From the NCBI RefSeq assembly GCF_027257175.1, contig NZ_JAPFGD010000014.1:1-39457 (forward strand): a stretch of DNA of 39,457 nt, written 5' to 3'. This DNA comes from Castellaniella sp. S9. Its GTDB lineage: Bacteria > Pseudomonadota > Gammaproteobacteria > Burkholderiales > Burkholderiaceae_B. Positions 31,616 to 39,141 of this stretch are shown here, piece after piece. How positions within the stretch are numbered: position 1 is the stretch's first letter; each line of letters opens with the position of its first letter. The position numbers and the translations under genes were made by a program. The notes under the pieces were generated by a model. It was not told the DNA's origin. It worked only from the letters and a program-made list of their open reading frames with translations, and did not search any database.

Positions 31616-33091
31616 ATGTCCCTGCCCCAATACCAGCATTTCATCAACGGCGCCTACGTGCCGCCCGCAACGGGCGAATATTTCGACACCGAGGACCCCT
31701 ACACGGGCGAGGCCTGGGCGCACATCGCCCGCGGCAGCGCCGCCGACGTGGATGCGGCCGTGGCCGCGGCCAAGGCCGCCTTCGAGGGACCCTGGGGCGC
31801 GCTGACCCCCACCCGCCGCGGGCAGTTGCTGCGCCGGCTGGCCGACCTGGTGATCGAGCACGCCCCCCGCCTGGCCGAAATCGAGCAGCGCGACAACGGC
31901 AAGCTGTCCTCCGAGGTCGTCGCACAGGTGCGCTACATGGGCGAGTACTTCCATTACTACGCCGGCCTGGCCGACAAGGTGGAAAGCAAGGTCATTCCCA
32001 CCGACAAACCGGGGGTGTTCACCTACACGCGCTACGAGGCCAAGGGCGTGGTGGCCATCATCACCCCCTGGAATTCGCCGCTGACGCTCACCAGCTGGAA
32101 GCTCGCGCCGGCCCTGGCGGCCGGTTGCACGGCCGTGATCAAGCCCTCGGAATTCACCTCGGCCTCGATGCTGGAATTCGCCGCCTTGTTCGAGCAGGCG
32201 GGCTTCCCGCCGGGCGTGGTCAACGTGGTGACCGGCTTCGGCCCCGAGGTCGGCGAGCCCCTGGTGTCGCACCCCGACGTGCCCCACATCGGCTTCACGG
32301 GCGGGGAGCTGGCCGGCAAGCGCATCTACGAGGCCGCGGCCCGCAACCTGAAGACCGTCACCCTGGAACTGGGCGGCAAGTCGCCCAACATCATTTTCGA
32401 CGACGCCGACCTGGACCAGGCCGTCAAGGGCGTGGTGTCCGGGATCTTTGCCGCCTCGGGTCAAAGCTGCCAGGCCGGATCGCGCGTGCTGGTCCAGGAA
32501 GGCATACACGACGAGCTGGTCCGCCGCCTGATCGATTTCGTCGGCACGGCAAAACTCGGCGATCCGACCCAGCCCGACACCCAGATCGGGCCGATCGCCA
32601 CCCGCCCGCAGTTCGAGAAAATCCTGGGCTACATCCAGGTCGCGCGTGACGAGGGCGCGCAGTGCGTGCTGGGCGGCAAGGCGCGCAGCGACCTGGGTGC
32701 GGGCCAGTTCATCGAGCCCACGATCTTTACCGGCGTGGACAACCGCATGCGCATCGCCCAAGAGGAAGTCTTCGGTCCGGTGCTGTGCATCATTCCCTTC
32801 AAGGACGAGGCCGATGCCATCCGCATCGGCAACGACATCCTCTATGGCCTGGCCGGGGCGGTCTGGACACGCAGCCTGCACCGCGCGCTGTACGTGACCG
32901 AACGCCTGAAGGCCGGCACGGTCTGGGTCAATAATTATCGCGCCACCAGCGTCACCACGCCGTTCGGCGGGTTCAAGCGCTCGGGCATCGGCCGCGAGTC
33001 GGGCTCCGACGCCATCTACGAATACCTGGATACCAAGAGCGTCTGGATTTCCACCGACCTGGACGTGCCCAACCCCTTCATTCGGCGCTGA
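31616..33091 (+). CDS. NAD(P)-dependent aldehyde dehydrogenase
   Basis: This 491-residue member of the ALDH superfamily oxidises an aldehyde to an acid. The catalytic nucleophile is C285 in SGQSCQAGSR and the general base is E251 in LELGGKSPN. GVVAIITPWNSPLTLTSWKL and EEVFGPVLCIIPF are also standard. The cofactor loop reads FTGGELAGK instead of the common FTGSTxxGK. I chose ATG 31616, 11 nt after GAGG. A GTG at 31604 would add four residues. It follows the Gfo/Idh gene by 39 nt and ends at the convergent TIM-barrel gene. Confidence 0.93.
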   Translation: MSLPQYQHFINGAYVPPATGEYFDTEDPYTGEAWAHIARGSAADVDAAVAAAKAAFEGPWGALTPTRRGQLLRRLADLVIEHAPRLAEIEQRDNGKLSSEVVAQVRYMGEYFHYYAGLADKVESKVIPTDKPGVFTYTRYEAKGVVAIITPWNSPLTLTSWKLAPALAAGCTAVIKPSEFTSASMLEFAALFEQAGFPPGVVNVVTGFGPEVGEPLVSHPDVPHIGFTGGELAGKRIYEAAARNLKTVTLELGGKSPNIIFDDADLDQAVKGVVSGIFAASGQSCQAGSRVLVQEGIHDELVRRLIDFVGTAKLGDPTQPDTQIGPIATRPQFEKILGYIQVARDEGAQCVLGGKARSDLGAGQFIEPTIFTGVDNRMRIAQEEVFGPVLCIIPFKDEADAIRIGNDILYGLAGAVWTRSLHRALYVTERLKAGTVWVNNYRATSVTTPFGGFKRSGIGRESGSDAIYEYLDTKSVWISTDLDVPNPFIRR

Positions 33092-33098
33092 CGCCTCG

Positions 33099-33110
33099 GC
33101 CCCCGGGGGC
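33099..33110. terminator. GC palindrome between convergent genes
   Basis: GCCCCCGGGGGC is a perfect 12-bp palindrome in the 30-nt gap between the aldehyde dehydrogenase and the convergent TIM-barrel gene. There is no loop and no T-run, so a termination role is only suggested by position. Confidence 0.25.
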
Positions 33111-33121
33111 TGGGCCGGCCC

Positions 33122-33988
33122 TCAACCCAGCCGCAGACGGTTGAGCGGCAGGCGCCGCCGCAGGACCTGGGTATTGACCCAGGCCATGGAGCGCGCGCCC
33201 AGGCGCGCCACGGCGTGCGCCGGCAATTGCCGGTAGTCCTCGTTGAACACCAGCAGGCTGTAGTCGCCCGCGTATCCCATCCAGTCCACGTGCCGCACGA
33301 AGGCCGCGACCGCCTCATGCAGCACGCCGTCGCCGGGAAACACCCGCATGTGGTCGGCGTTGCCCTCGCTGCGTTCCTGGAAGACCGGCACGCTGAAATC
33401 GGCAAGCTGCACGAGCGAGATCTTTTCCGGCGGGATGTCGTTGAGGATGTCGAGGGCCTGGCCCCCGGCGATGAAATGGAAGGCATCCAGCACCAGGCCG
33501 AGGTTGGCGTGGTCGACGCGAACCACCAGGTCCCAGGCGCTGCGGGTGTCCGACACCGCGCGGCCCCAAGGAATGGCCTTGAAGCCCACGCGCACGCCCG
33601 TCGGGACGGCCAGGTTGGCGAGCTTGCGCAGGTCGGCCTCGGCGCGGCCGGGGTCGTGCTGATGGCCGGCCGCCGCCGAGGCGCACACCAGCAGCAGCGG
33701 CGCCCCCACGTCGACGCATACGTCCAGCAGCGCCTTGACGATGTCCAGCTTGTATTCATGCGCCGGGCCGCTCATGCCCTCGTAGTTGCGCATCAGCTGC
33801 AGGCCGGTGACCTGCAGCTTGCTGTCGCGCACCAGCTTGACCGCCGCCCGGTAGCCGCGCGGGTGGTGGGCCAGGTCGCGCGCCCACAACATGACTTGCG
33901 AGAACCCCGCCGCCTCGGCCGCCGCGAGGCGTTCCTCGAGCGGGCCGGCCATGCAGGCCAGATCGATGCCGAAGCTCTCGCGGTTCAA
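33122..33988 (-). CDS. TIM-barrel protein, dehydroshikimate-dehydratase-like but with altered metal site
   Basis: This 288-residue protein resembles the N-terminal TIM barrel of QuiC-type 3-dehydroshikimate dehydratases (AIPWGRAVSDTRSAW, LGLVLDAFHF, ISLVQLADFSVP, RVFPGDGVL). Of the four expected ligands, D168 and Q194 are kept. The first is K137 (FKAIPWG, normally EALAWG) and the last is L246 (YSLLVFNED, normally SLEIFND). Spacing 137-168-194 equals that recalled for QuiC1 (134-165-191). Activity as a normal metal-dependent dehydratase is therefore doubtful. I chose the TTG at 33988, which overlaps the upstream stop (TTGA) and follows GGGGGGCG. The longer frame runs through the upstream gene. 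It is the third gene of the iclR operon. Confidence 0.82.
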   Translation of the reverse strand: MNRESFGIDLACMAGPLEERLAAAEAAGFSQVMLWARDLAHHPRGYRAAVKLVRDSKLQVTGLQLMRNYEGMSGPAHEYKLDIVKALLDVCVDVGAPLLLVCASAAAGHQHDPGRAEADLRKLANLAVPTGVRVGFKAIPWGRAVSDTRSAWDLVVRVDHANLGLVLDAFHFIAGGQALDILNDIPPEKISLVQLADFSVPVFQERSEGNADHMRVFPGDGVLHEAVAAFVRHVDWMGYAGDYSLLVFNEDYRQLPAHAVARLGARSMAWVNTQVLRRRLPLNRLRLG

Positions 33989-34884
33989 GTCGCGCCCCCC
34001 GCGGCCTCGTCGTCGGGCGCCGTATGGTGCACGAACTCGAAATTCACGTCGTAGGACATGGCCGCGGTAATCGCGCCGTGGCTGTCCGGACGGATGAAGG
34101 CATTGTCCTGGAAGGGTACGCCGCGCGCCTCGAGTGCGCGCACAGTGCCCGGCACGTCGGGCGAGCCGAAGGCCAGCCGCGCGAATTGCTCGTACCATTC
34201 GGTGTCGTACAGCGCGTCGCCCACGGGCTCGACCAGCTGCAGGTAGAAACGCGCACAGGGGCTTTGCAGAATGGTGCCGTGCGGCAGGATGCCGAAATGC
34301 GTGTCGGGCGGCAGCACGCGGAACCCCAGCAACTGGCCGTAGAAGTCGATCCATTCGGCGCTGCGGTCCGGGTTGATGTACTGCACCACGCCGAACACGT
34401 GCAGGCCCGGCACGACGGGCTCGACTGCGCGCTCGTCGCCGAGGTAGTCGAAATCCACGTCGTAAATCGAGAACGGGCGGCGATGGTCCACCAGATAGAT
34501 GATCGAGTCGCCCACGCCGTGGATGCCAGGGATGTTCAATTCCATGGCGCCTGCGCGCGTCGGGATCGGCCAGGCTCCCCATTGCATGCAGCGTTCGTAG
34601 GCCTGGTTGGCGTCGGCCACGCGCACGGCGATGGCGCTGATCTGGTTGTCCTCCTCGGGGTGCGCCAGGGCGGACAGCGAGACCGGGTCCGCATTGATGA
34701 TGACGTTGATCGGCCCCTGGCGGTAGAGGAAGACCTCGCGCGAGCGGTGGCGGGCGATCAGGCGAAACCCCAGTTGCGCCAGGACGGCGCCCAGCTCATC
34801 GGGGTGGCGCGACAAATACTCGATGAACTCGATGCCACGCATGCCCAGGGGATTGGCCTCGGCGGCTGGATCGGCGGCGCTCAT
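33985..34884 (-). CDS. VOC-superfamily protein, HPPD-like (QuiC C-terminal-domain-like)
   Basis: This 299-residue protein has two VOC modules. The first (about 17-145) contains MRGIEFIEYLSRHPDELGAV and LGFRLIARHRSREVFLYRQG then PINVIINAD. The second (about 160-290) contains LHVFGVVQYINPDRSAEWID and FYGQLLGF, with the end DVNFEFVHH. RHRSxxVxLxRQGxINxxxN is strongly reminiscent of the C-terminal HPPD-like half of QuiC-type dehydroshikimate dehydratases. A free-standing HPPD-like dioxygenase is the alternative. Its start overlaps the iclR stop (ATGA) and its stop overlaps the TTG start of the TIM-barrel gene, so all three are translationally coupled. The gene order, VOC then TIM, is the reverse of the fused enzyme. 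Confidence 0.83.
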   Translation of the reverse strand: MSAADPAAEANPLGMRGIEFIEYLSRHPDELGAVLAQLGFRLIARHRSREVFLYRQGPINVIINADPVSLSALAHPEEDNQISAIAVRVADANQAYERCMQWGAWPIPTRAGAMELNIPGIHGVGDSIIYLVDHRRPFSIYDVDFDYLGDERAVEPVVPGLHVFGVVQYINPDRSAEWIDFYGQLLGFRVLPPDTHFGILPHGTILQSPCARFYLQLVEPVGDALYDTEWYEQFARLAFGSPDVPGTVRALEARGVPFQDNAFIRPDSHGAITAAMSYDVNFEFVHHTAPDDEAAGGAT

Positions 34885-35591
34885 CGGGCCGGCCCGTCCG
34901 TCCCGGGCCAGCGCCCGCCCAGCGCCTCGCTGAGGGTCGCGGCGTGCTGCGCCAGGATGGGGATGATCTGGGCCACCTTGTCGTCGCTGAAACGGTACTT
35001 GGGACCCGAGACCGAGATCACGCCCGCCAGTTCCTGCCCGATCGAGAACACCGGCGCGGCCACCGCGCCGATCTCGGGGTCGCGCTCGCCCACCGAGACC
35101 TCGTGGAGGGAGCGCCGGATGGCATCGTACTTGGCGCCGGTTTCGCCGCTGAAGGCCAGCATCACGTGGCCCGATGCGCCGATGCGCAGCGGCAGCGAAT
35201 CGCCTTCGTGCACCGAATCGCGCACCGAGCGCGGCGCATCGACCCGGTGCAGGCAGACGCGCGAGTCCTTTTCCCGCACGAAGAACGACGCGCCCTCCTG
35301 CAGTTCGTTGACGAGCTTGCGCAGCACGGGCACCACGAGGTCGGCGCTGCGGAAGTGCTTTTGATACAGCGATCCCAGGTATAGGGGCTTGGGCCCGAGG
35401 CGGTAGGTGCCGTCCTCGAGGCGCCGCAGGTAGCCGAATTTCTCGAGGGATTCGGCCAGGCGCAGCGTGGTGCTCTTGTAGAAGCCCGAGCGCTTGGAGA
35501 TGTCGGTCAGGGTCAGACTGCCGCCGCCGTCGATGAATACGTCCAGTATGGTCAGCGCGCGGTCCACCGCGGCAACGCCTTCACGAGTCAT
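34881..35591 (-). CDS. IclR family transcriptional regulator
   Basis: This 236-residue regulator has the N-terminal winged helix-turn-helix (AAVDRALTILDVFIDGGGSL then TLTDISKRSGFYKSTTLRLA) and the C-terminal effector domain (about 75-225) with LRIGASGHVMLAFSGE and GVISVSGPKYRF. IclR regulators of aromatic and quinate catabolism (PcaR, PcaU, PobR) bind palindromes and can repress or activate. It heads a coupled operon with the VOC and TIM genes. An AGAA-type half-site cluster lies in its own promoter region, and matching boxes occur at four other promoters in the block. It is therefore the strongest candidate for master regulator of the block. The effector could be a pathway intermediate. Confidence 0.93.
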   Translation of the reverse strand: MTREGVAAVDRALTILDVFIDGGGSLTLTDISKRSGFYKSTTLRLAESLEKFGYLRRLEDGTYRLGPKPLYLGSLYQKHFRSADLVVPVLRKLVNELQEGASFFVREKDSRVCLHRVDAPRSVRDSVHEGDSLPLRIGASGHVMLAFSGETGAKYDAIRRSLHEVSVGERDPEIGAVAAPVFSIGQELAGVISVSGPKYRFSDDKVAQIIPILAQHAATLSEALGGRWPGTDGPAR

Positions 35592-35640
35592 GTTCTGGCT
35601 CCATCGCAGTCTGCGAAAATTGGGATGTAAATATCATAAC

Positions 35641-35666
35641 CGAATCGTGTTCTATTTTTGTGTTCT
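35641..35666. promoter_or_regulatory. Operator-like half-site cluster at the iclR promoter (box 5)
   Basis: CGAATCGTGTTCT (35641-35653) is a near match to AGAA-N5-TTCT with one altered base. GTGTTCT is repeated at 35647-35653 and 35660-35666. On the minus strand a -10 TATGAT (35633-35638) lies just downstream, while the -35 region is poor. A palindrome plus a direct repeat is the layout described for PcaU. Autoregulation of iclR is implied. Confidence 0.6.
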
Positions 35667-35693
35667 GGTGTGCGCACCTGGTGCGAACGGACC

Positions 35694-35722
35694 TTGCTTG
35701 CCTACGTCAGGCATGGTAATAT
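35694..35722 (+). promoter_or_regulatory. Promoter of the str operon (rpsL-rpsG-fusA-tuf)
   Basis: TTGCTT (35694-35699) and TAATAT (35717-35722) are separated by 17 bp, with TGG directly before the -10 (extended -10 TGn). This is the best promoter match in the 357-nt gap before rpsL and points away from iclR. Confidence 0.8.
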
Positions 35723-35948
35723 GCCGGGCTTACCAAAGCCTTTGGATGGCGCCTTGCGCCGCCTTGGCCTGGTAGATCGGGGGCGATGGATATCGCCCCA
35801 GTGCAAGACCCGCTCTTTACGTCATTCGTTTCAGGCGGATTTTGTGCAAATCGCCTGAACGGCCGTCCCGAGAACCGATCGGGGTTGCCCGGGGCCCCCC
35901 GGATATCGACGTAAAAACGTACGCGAGTACAAAGGATGCGTAAAGGTC
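35723..35948 (+). promoter_or_regulatory. Structured 5' leader of rpsL
   Basis: The leader of about 220 nt contains two clear hairpins. GGGGCGAT (35780-35787) pairs with ATCGCCCC (35792-35799) around GGAT. TTCAGGCG (35830-35837) pairs with CGCCTGAA (35852-35859). No T-run follows either, and no open reading frame of note is present. The rpsL ribosome binding site AAAGG lies at its end. It may take part in growth-dependent control or mRNA stability, but I recognise no named RNA family here. Confidence 0.45.
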
Positions 35949-36323
35949 ATGCCTACCATTAGCCAACTGCTGCGCAAGCCGCGCGAAGTCAGCCGCGAGA
36001 GCAGCAAGAGCCCGGCGCTCGAGAACTGCCCGCAGCGCCGCGGCGTCTGCACCCGTGTCTACACCACCACCCCGAAAAAGCCGAACTCGGCCCTGCGCAA
36101 GGTCGCCAAGGTGCGCCTGACCAATGGCTACGAGGTCATCTCGTACATCGGTGGTGAAGGCCACAACCTCCAGGAACACTCGGTGGTCCTGGTGCGCGGC
36201 GGTCGTGTCAAGGACTTGCCGGGTGTGCGCTACCACATCGTGCGCGGCTCCCTGGACCTCCAGGGCGTCAAGGACCGCAAGCAGGCCCGTTCCAAATACG
36301 GCGCCAAGCGTCCCAAGAAGTAA
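35949..36323 (+). CDS. rpsL: 30S ribosomal protein S12
   Basis: S12 (124 residues) sits at the decoding centre. [32 protein letters not shown] and [15 protein letters not shown] are conserved. Lysine 43 and the lysine of RVKDLPG (E. coli K87/K88 region), where streptomycin-resistance changes occur, are unaltered, so a susceptible sequence is predicted. It is the first gene of the str operon. Confidence 0.98.
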   Translation: MPTISQLLRKPREVSRESSKSPALENCPQRRGVCTRVYTTTPKKPNSALRKVAKVRLTNGYEVISYIGGEGHNLQEHSVVLVRGGRVKDLPGVRYHIVRGSLDLQGVKDRKQARSKYGAKRPKK

Positions 36324-36479
36324 TCCGCCCCGCACCGTTCCAAATTTGCTGTACCCGGCCGCTCGTCGGCCGTCATCGTGCAGCCGCGGCATGGCGCCGC
36401 GGCATGTAAGTGGTCCTCTCGGAATAGAGGGCCGTGGCCGCCCCAGGCGGCTCAACTGAAACGTCACAAGGAAATCGAA
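36324..36479 (+). promoter_or_regulatory. rpsL-rpsG intercistronic region with three hairpins (candidate S7 site)
   Basis: Hairpins are visible with arms CGGCCG (36356-36361 and 36367-36372), GCCGCGGC (36383-36390 and 36396-36403) and CCTCT/AGAGG (36415-36419 and 36426-36430). In E. coli ribosomal protein S7 represses its operon by binding the rpsL-rpsG interval. This 156-nt region is the positional counterpart, but sequence similarity to the E. coli site was not tested. Confidence 0.45.
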
Positions 36480-36950
36480 ATGCCCCGTCGCCGCGAAGTA
36501 CCCAAGCGTGAAATCCTCCCCGATCCCAAGTTCGGCAGCGTCGAACTGGCGAAGTTCATGAACGTCGTCATGCTCTCGGGCAAGAAGGCCGTCGCCGAGC
36601 GCATCGTCTATGGCGCCTTCGACCAGATCCAGGCCAAGACCGGCAAGGAGCCCATCGAAGTCTTCAACCTGGCCATCAACAACATCAAGCCCGTCGTCGA
36701 GGTCAAGAGCCGTCGCGTCGGGGGCGCCAACTACCAGGTGCCGGTCGAGGTGCGCCCCGTGCGCCGCCTGGCCCTGGCCATGCGCTGGCTGCGCGAGGCC
36801 GCGAAGAAGCGCGGCGAGAAATCCATGGACCTGCGCTTGGCTGGTGAACTGATGGATGCCGCCGAAGGCCGCGGCGGCGCCATGAAAAAGCGCGAGGACA
36901 CTCACAAGATGGCAGAGGCGAACAAGGCTTTCAGCCATTTCCGCTGGTAA
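36480..36950 (+). CDS. rpsG: 30S ribosomal protein S7
   Basis: S7 (156 residues) nucleates assembly of the 30S head and binds 16S rRNA near the E site. [23 protein letters not shown]-type helices with [20 protein letters not shown], and the C-terminal [20 protein letters not shown] are the normal family features. The ribosome binding site is AAGGAAA, 9 nt upstream. fusA follows after 30 nt. Confidence 0.98.
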   Translation: MPRRREVPKREILPDPKFGSVELAKFMNVVMLSGKKAVAERIVYGAFDQIQAKTGKEPIEVFNLAINNIKPVVEVKSRRVGGANYQVPVEVRPVRRLALAMRWLREAAKKRGEKSMDLRLAGELMDAAEGRGGAMKKREDTHKMAEANKAFSHFRW

Positions 36951-36980
36951 CCCAGACGGTCAATTACTAGGACACACATC

Positions 36981-39083
36981 ATGGCCCGCAAAACCCCCAT
37001 CGAGCGCTATCGCAACATCGGTATCTCTGCGCACATCGACGCAGGGAAGACCACCACCACCGAGCGCATCCTGTTCTACACCGGCGTCAACCACAAGATT
37101 GGCGAAACCCATGAAGGCTCCGCCACCATGGACTGGATGGAGCAGGAACAGGAACGCGGCATCACCATCACGTCGGCCGCGACCACCGCGTTCTGGAGCG
37201 GGATGGAGCACCAGTACCAGGAACACCGCATCAACATCATCGACACCCCGGGGCACGTCGACTTCACCATCGAGGTCGAACGTTCCATGCGCGTGCTCGA
37301 CGGTGCCTGCATGGTGTACTGCGCCGTGGGCGGTGTGCAGCCTCAGTCCGAGACCGTGTGGCGCCAGGCCAATAAGTACGGCGTGCCCCGCCTGGCCTTC
37401 GTCAACAAGATGGACCGCACCGGCGCGAACTTCTTCAAGGTCTACGACCAGCTGCGGCTGCGCCTGAAGGCCAACCCCGTGCCCATCGTCATCCCCATCG
37501 GCGCCGAGGACAACTTCCGTGGCGTCATCGACCTGACCAAGATGCGCGGCATCGTCTGGGACGAAGCCTCCCAGGGCACCAAGTTCGAATACATCGACAT
37601 TCCCGCCGAGATGGTCGACCAGGCCAACGAATGGCATGAAAAGCTGATGGAATCGGCCGCCGAGGCCAACGAGGAACTGATGAACAAGTACCTCGAGACC
37701 GGCTCGCTGACCGAGCAGGAGATCGACCGCGGCATCCGCCTGCGCACGATCGCCTGCGAGATCCAGCCCATGCTGTGCGGCACCGCCTTCAAGAACAAGG
37801 GCGTGCAGCGCATGCTGGACGCGGTCATCGACTACCTGCCGTCGCCAGTCGACATCCCCCCGGTCCGCGGCACGGACGACGAGGGCAACGAGATCGTGCG
37901 CAAGGCCGACGACGGCGAAAAGCTGTCGGCGCTGGCCTTCAAGCTGATGACCGACCCCTTCGTCGGCCAACTGACCTTCATCCGCGTGTACTCGGGCGTG
38001 CTGCGTTCGGGCGATACGGTCTTCAACCCGATCAAGGGCAAGAAAGAGCGCATCGGCCGCATCCTGCAGATGCACGCCAACAACCGCGCCGAGATCAAGG
38101 AGGTCGTGGCGGGCGACATCGCGGCCGTGGTCGGCCTCAAGGAAGTCACCACCGGCGAAACCCTGTGCGACGTGGGCGATCACGTCCTGCTCGAGCGCAT
38201 GGAGTTCCCCGAGCCCGTGATCTCGCAGGCCGTCGAGCCCAAGTCCAAGGCCGACCAGGAAAAGATGGGCATCGCCCTGCAGCGCCTGGCCGCCGAGGAT
38301 CCGTCCTTCCGTGTACGCAGCGACGAGGAATCCGGCCAGACCATCATTTCCGGCATGGGCGAACTGCACCTCGAGGTGCTGGTCGACCGCATGCGCCGCG
38401 AGTTCGGTGTCGAGGCCAACGTCGGCAAGCCCCAGGTGGCCTACCGCGAGACCATCCGCAAGACCTGCGAGGAAATCGAAGGCAAGTTCGTCAAGCAGTC
38501 CGGCGGCCGCGGCCAGTACGGCCACGTCGTGCTCAAGCTCGAGCCCCTCGAGGCGGGCGGCGGCTACGAGTTCGTCGACGCCATCAAGGGCGGCGTGGTG
38601 CCGCGCGAGTACATCCCGGCGGTCGACAAGGGCATCCAGGAAACCCTGCCCGCGGGCGTGGTGGCCGGCTACCCGGTGGTCGACGTCAAGGTGACGCTGT
38701 TCTTCGGTTCCTACCACGACGTGGACTCGAACGAAAACGCTTTCCGCATGGCTGCTTCGATGGCCTTCAAGGACGGCATGCGCAAGGCCAGCCCCGTGCT
38801 GCTCGAGCCCATGATGGCCGTCGAGGTCGAGACGCCCGAGGACTACGCCGGCACGGTCATGGGCGACCTGTCGTCGCGCCGCGGCATGGTTCAAGGCATG
38901 GACGACATTCCCGGCGGCGGCAAGATCATCAAGGCCGAGGTTCCGCTGGCCGAGATGTTCGGCTATTCCACCAGCCTGCGTTCGCAGACCCAGGGTCGCG
39001 CGACGTACACGATGGAATTCAAGCAATATGCCGAGGCGCCGCGCAACGTCGCCGACGAAGTCATCGCGGCACGCACGAAGTAA
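36981..39083 (+). CDS. fusA: Elongation factor G
   Basis: EF-G (700 residues) catalyses ribosomal translocation and, with RRF, ribosome recycling. The GTPase motifs are [17 protein letters not shown] (G1), [11 protein letters not shown] (G2), DTPGHVDFT (G3) and NKMDRTGA (G4). Domains II-V follow with [19 protein letters not shown] and [15 protein letters not shown]. The length is standard, and the gene is complete within the str operon. Confidence 0.99.
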   Translation: MARKTPIERYRNIGISAHIDAGKTTTTERILFYTGVNHKIGETHEGSATMDWMEQEQERGITITSAATTAFWSGMEHQYQEHRINIIDTPGHVDFTIEVERSMRVLDGACMVYCAVGGVQPQSETVWRQANKYGVPRLAFVNKMDRTGANFFKVYDQLRLRLKANPVPIVIPIGAEDNFRGVIDLTKMRGIVWDEASQGTKFEYIDIPAEMVDQANEWHEKLMESAAEANEELMNKYLETGSLTEQEIDRGIRLRTIACEIQPMLCGTAFKNKGVQRMLDAVIDYLPSPVDIPPVRGTDDEGNEIVRKADDGEKLSALAFKLMTDPFVGQLTFIRVYSGVLRSGDTVFNPIKGKKERIGRILQMHANNRAEIKEVVAGDIAAVVGLKEVTTGETLCDVGDHVLLERMEFPEPVISQAVEPKSKADQEKMGIALQRLAAEDPSFRVRSDEESGQTIISGMGELHLEVLVDRMRREFGVEANVGKPQVAYRETIRKTCEEIEGKFVKQSGGRGQYGHVVLKLEPLEAGGGYEFVDAIKGGVVPREYIPAVDKGIQETLPAGVVAGYPVVDVKVTLFFGSYHDVDSNENAFRMAASMAFKDGMRKASPVLLEPMMAVEVETPEDYAGTVMGDLSSRRGMVQGMDDIPGGGKIIKAEVPLAEMFGYSTSLRSQTQGRATYTMEFKQYAEAPRNVADEVIAARTK

Positions 39084-39091
39084 ACAAACCG

Positions 39092-39117
39092 TCCGGCCGG
39101 GCAGGCGCCCGGCCGGA
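39092..39117 (+). other. Strong hairpin between fusA and tuf
   Basis: TCCGGCCGGGC (39092-39102) and GCCCGGCCGGA (39107-39117) form a perfect 11-bp stem with an AGGC loop. No T-run follows, so it is more likely an mRNA-processing or stability element, or a partial pause site, than a full terminator before tuf. Confidence 0.5.
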
Positions 39118-39141
39118 ACACCCAACTCATTCATTTCCTAG

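Noticed and set aside
33122-34582. A 486-codon extension of the TIM-barrel gene on the minus strand, suggesting a natural fusion
   Set aside because: The extra N-terminal part is the out-of-frame shadow of the VOC gene. The TTG at 33988 with TTGA overlap gives a normal protein length.
12293-35948. Mobile element signatures (insertion sequence, integrase, att repeats) or CRISPR repeats in and around the catabolic block
   Set aside because: No transposase or integrase frame, no terminal inverted repeats and no regularly spaced repeats were found on reading. The only repeated short motif is the AGAA-N5-TTCT operator.
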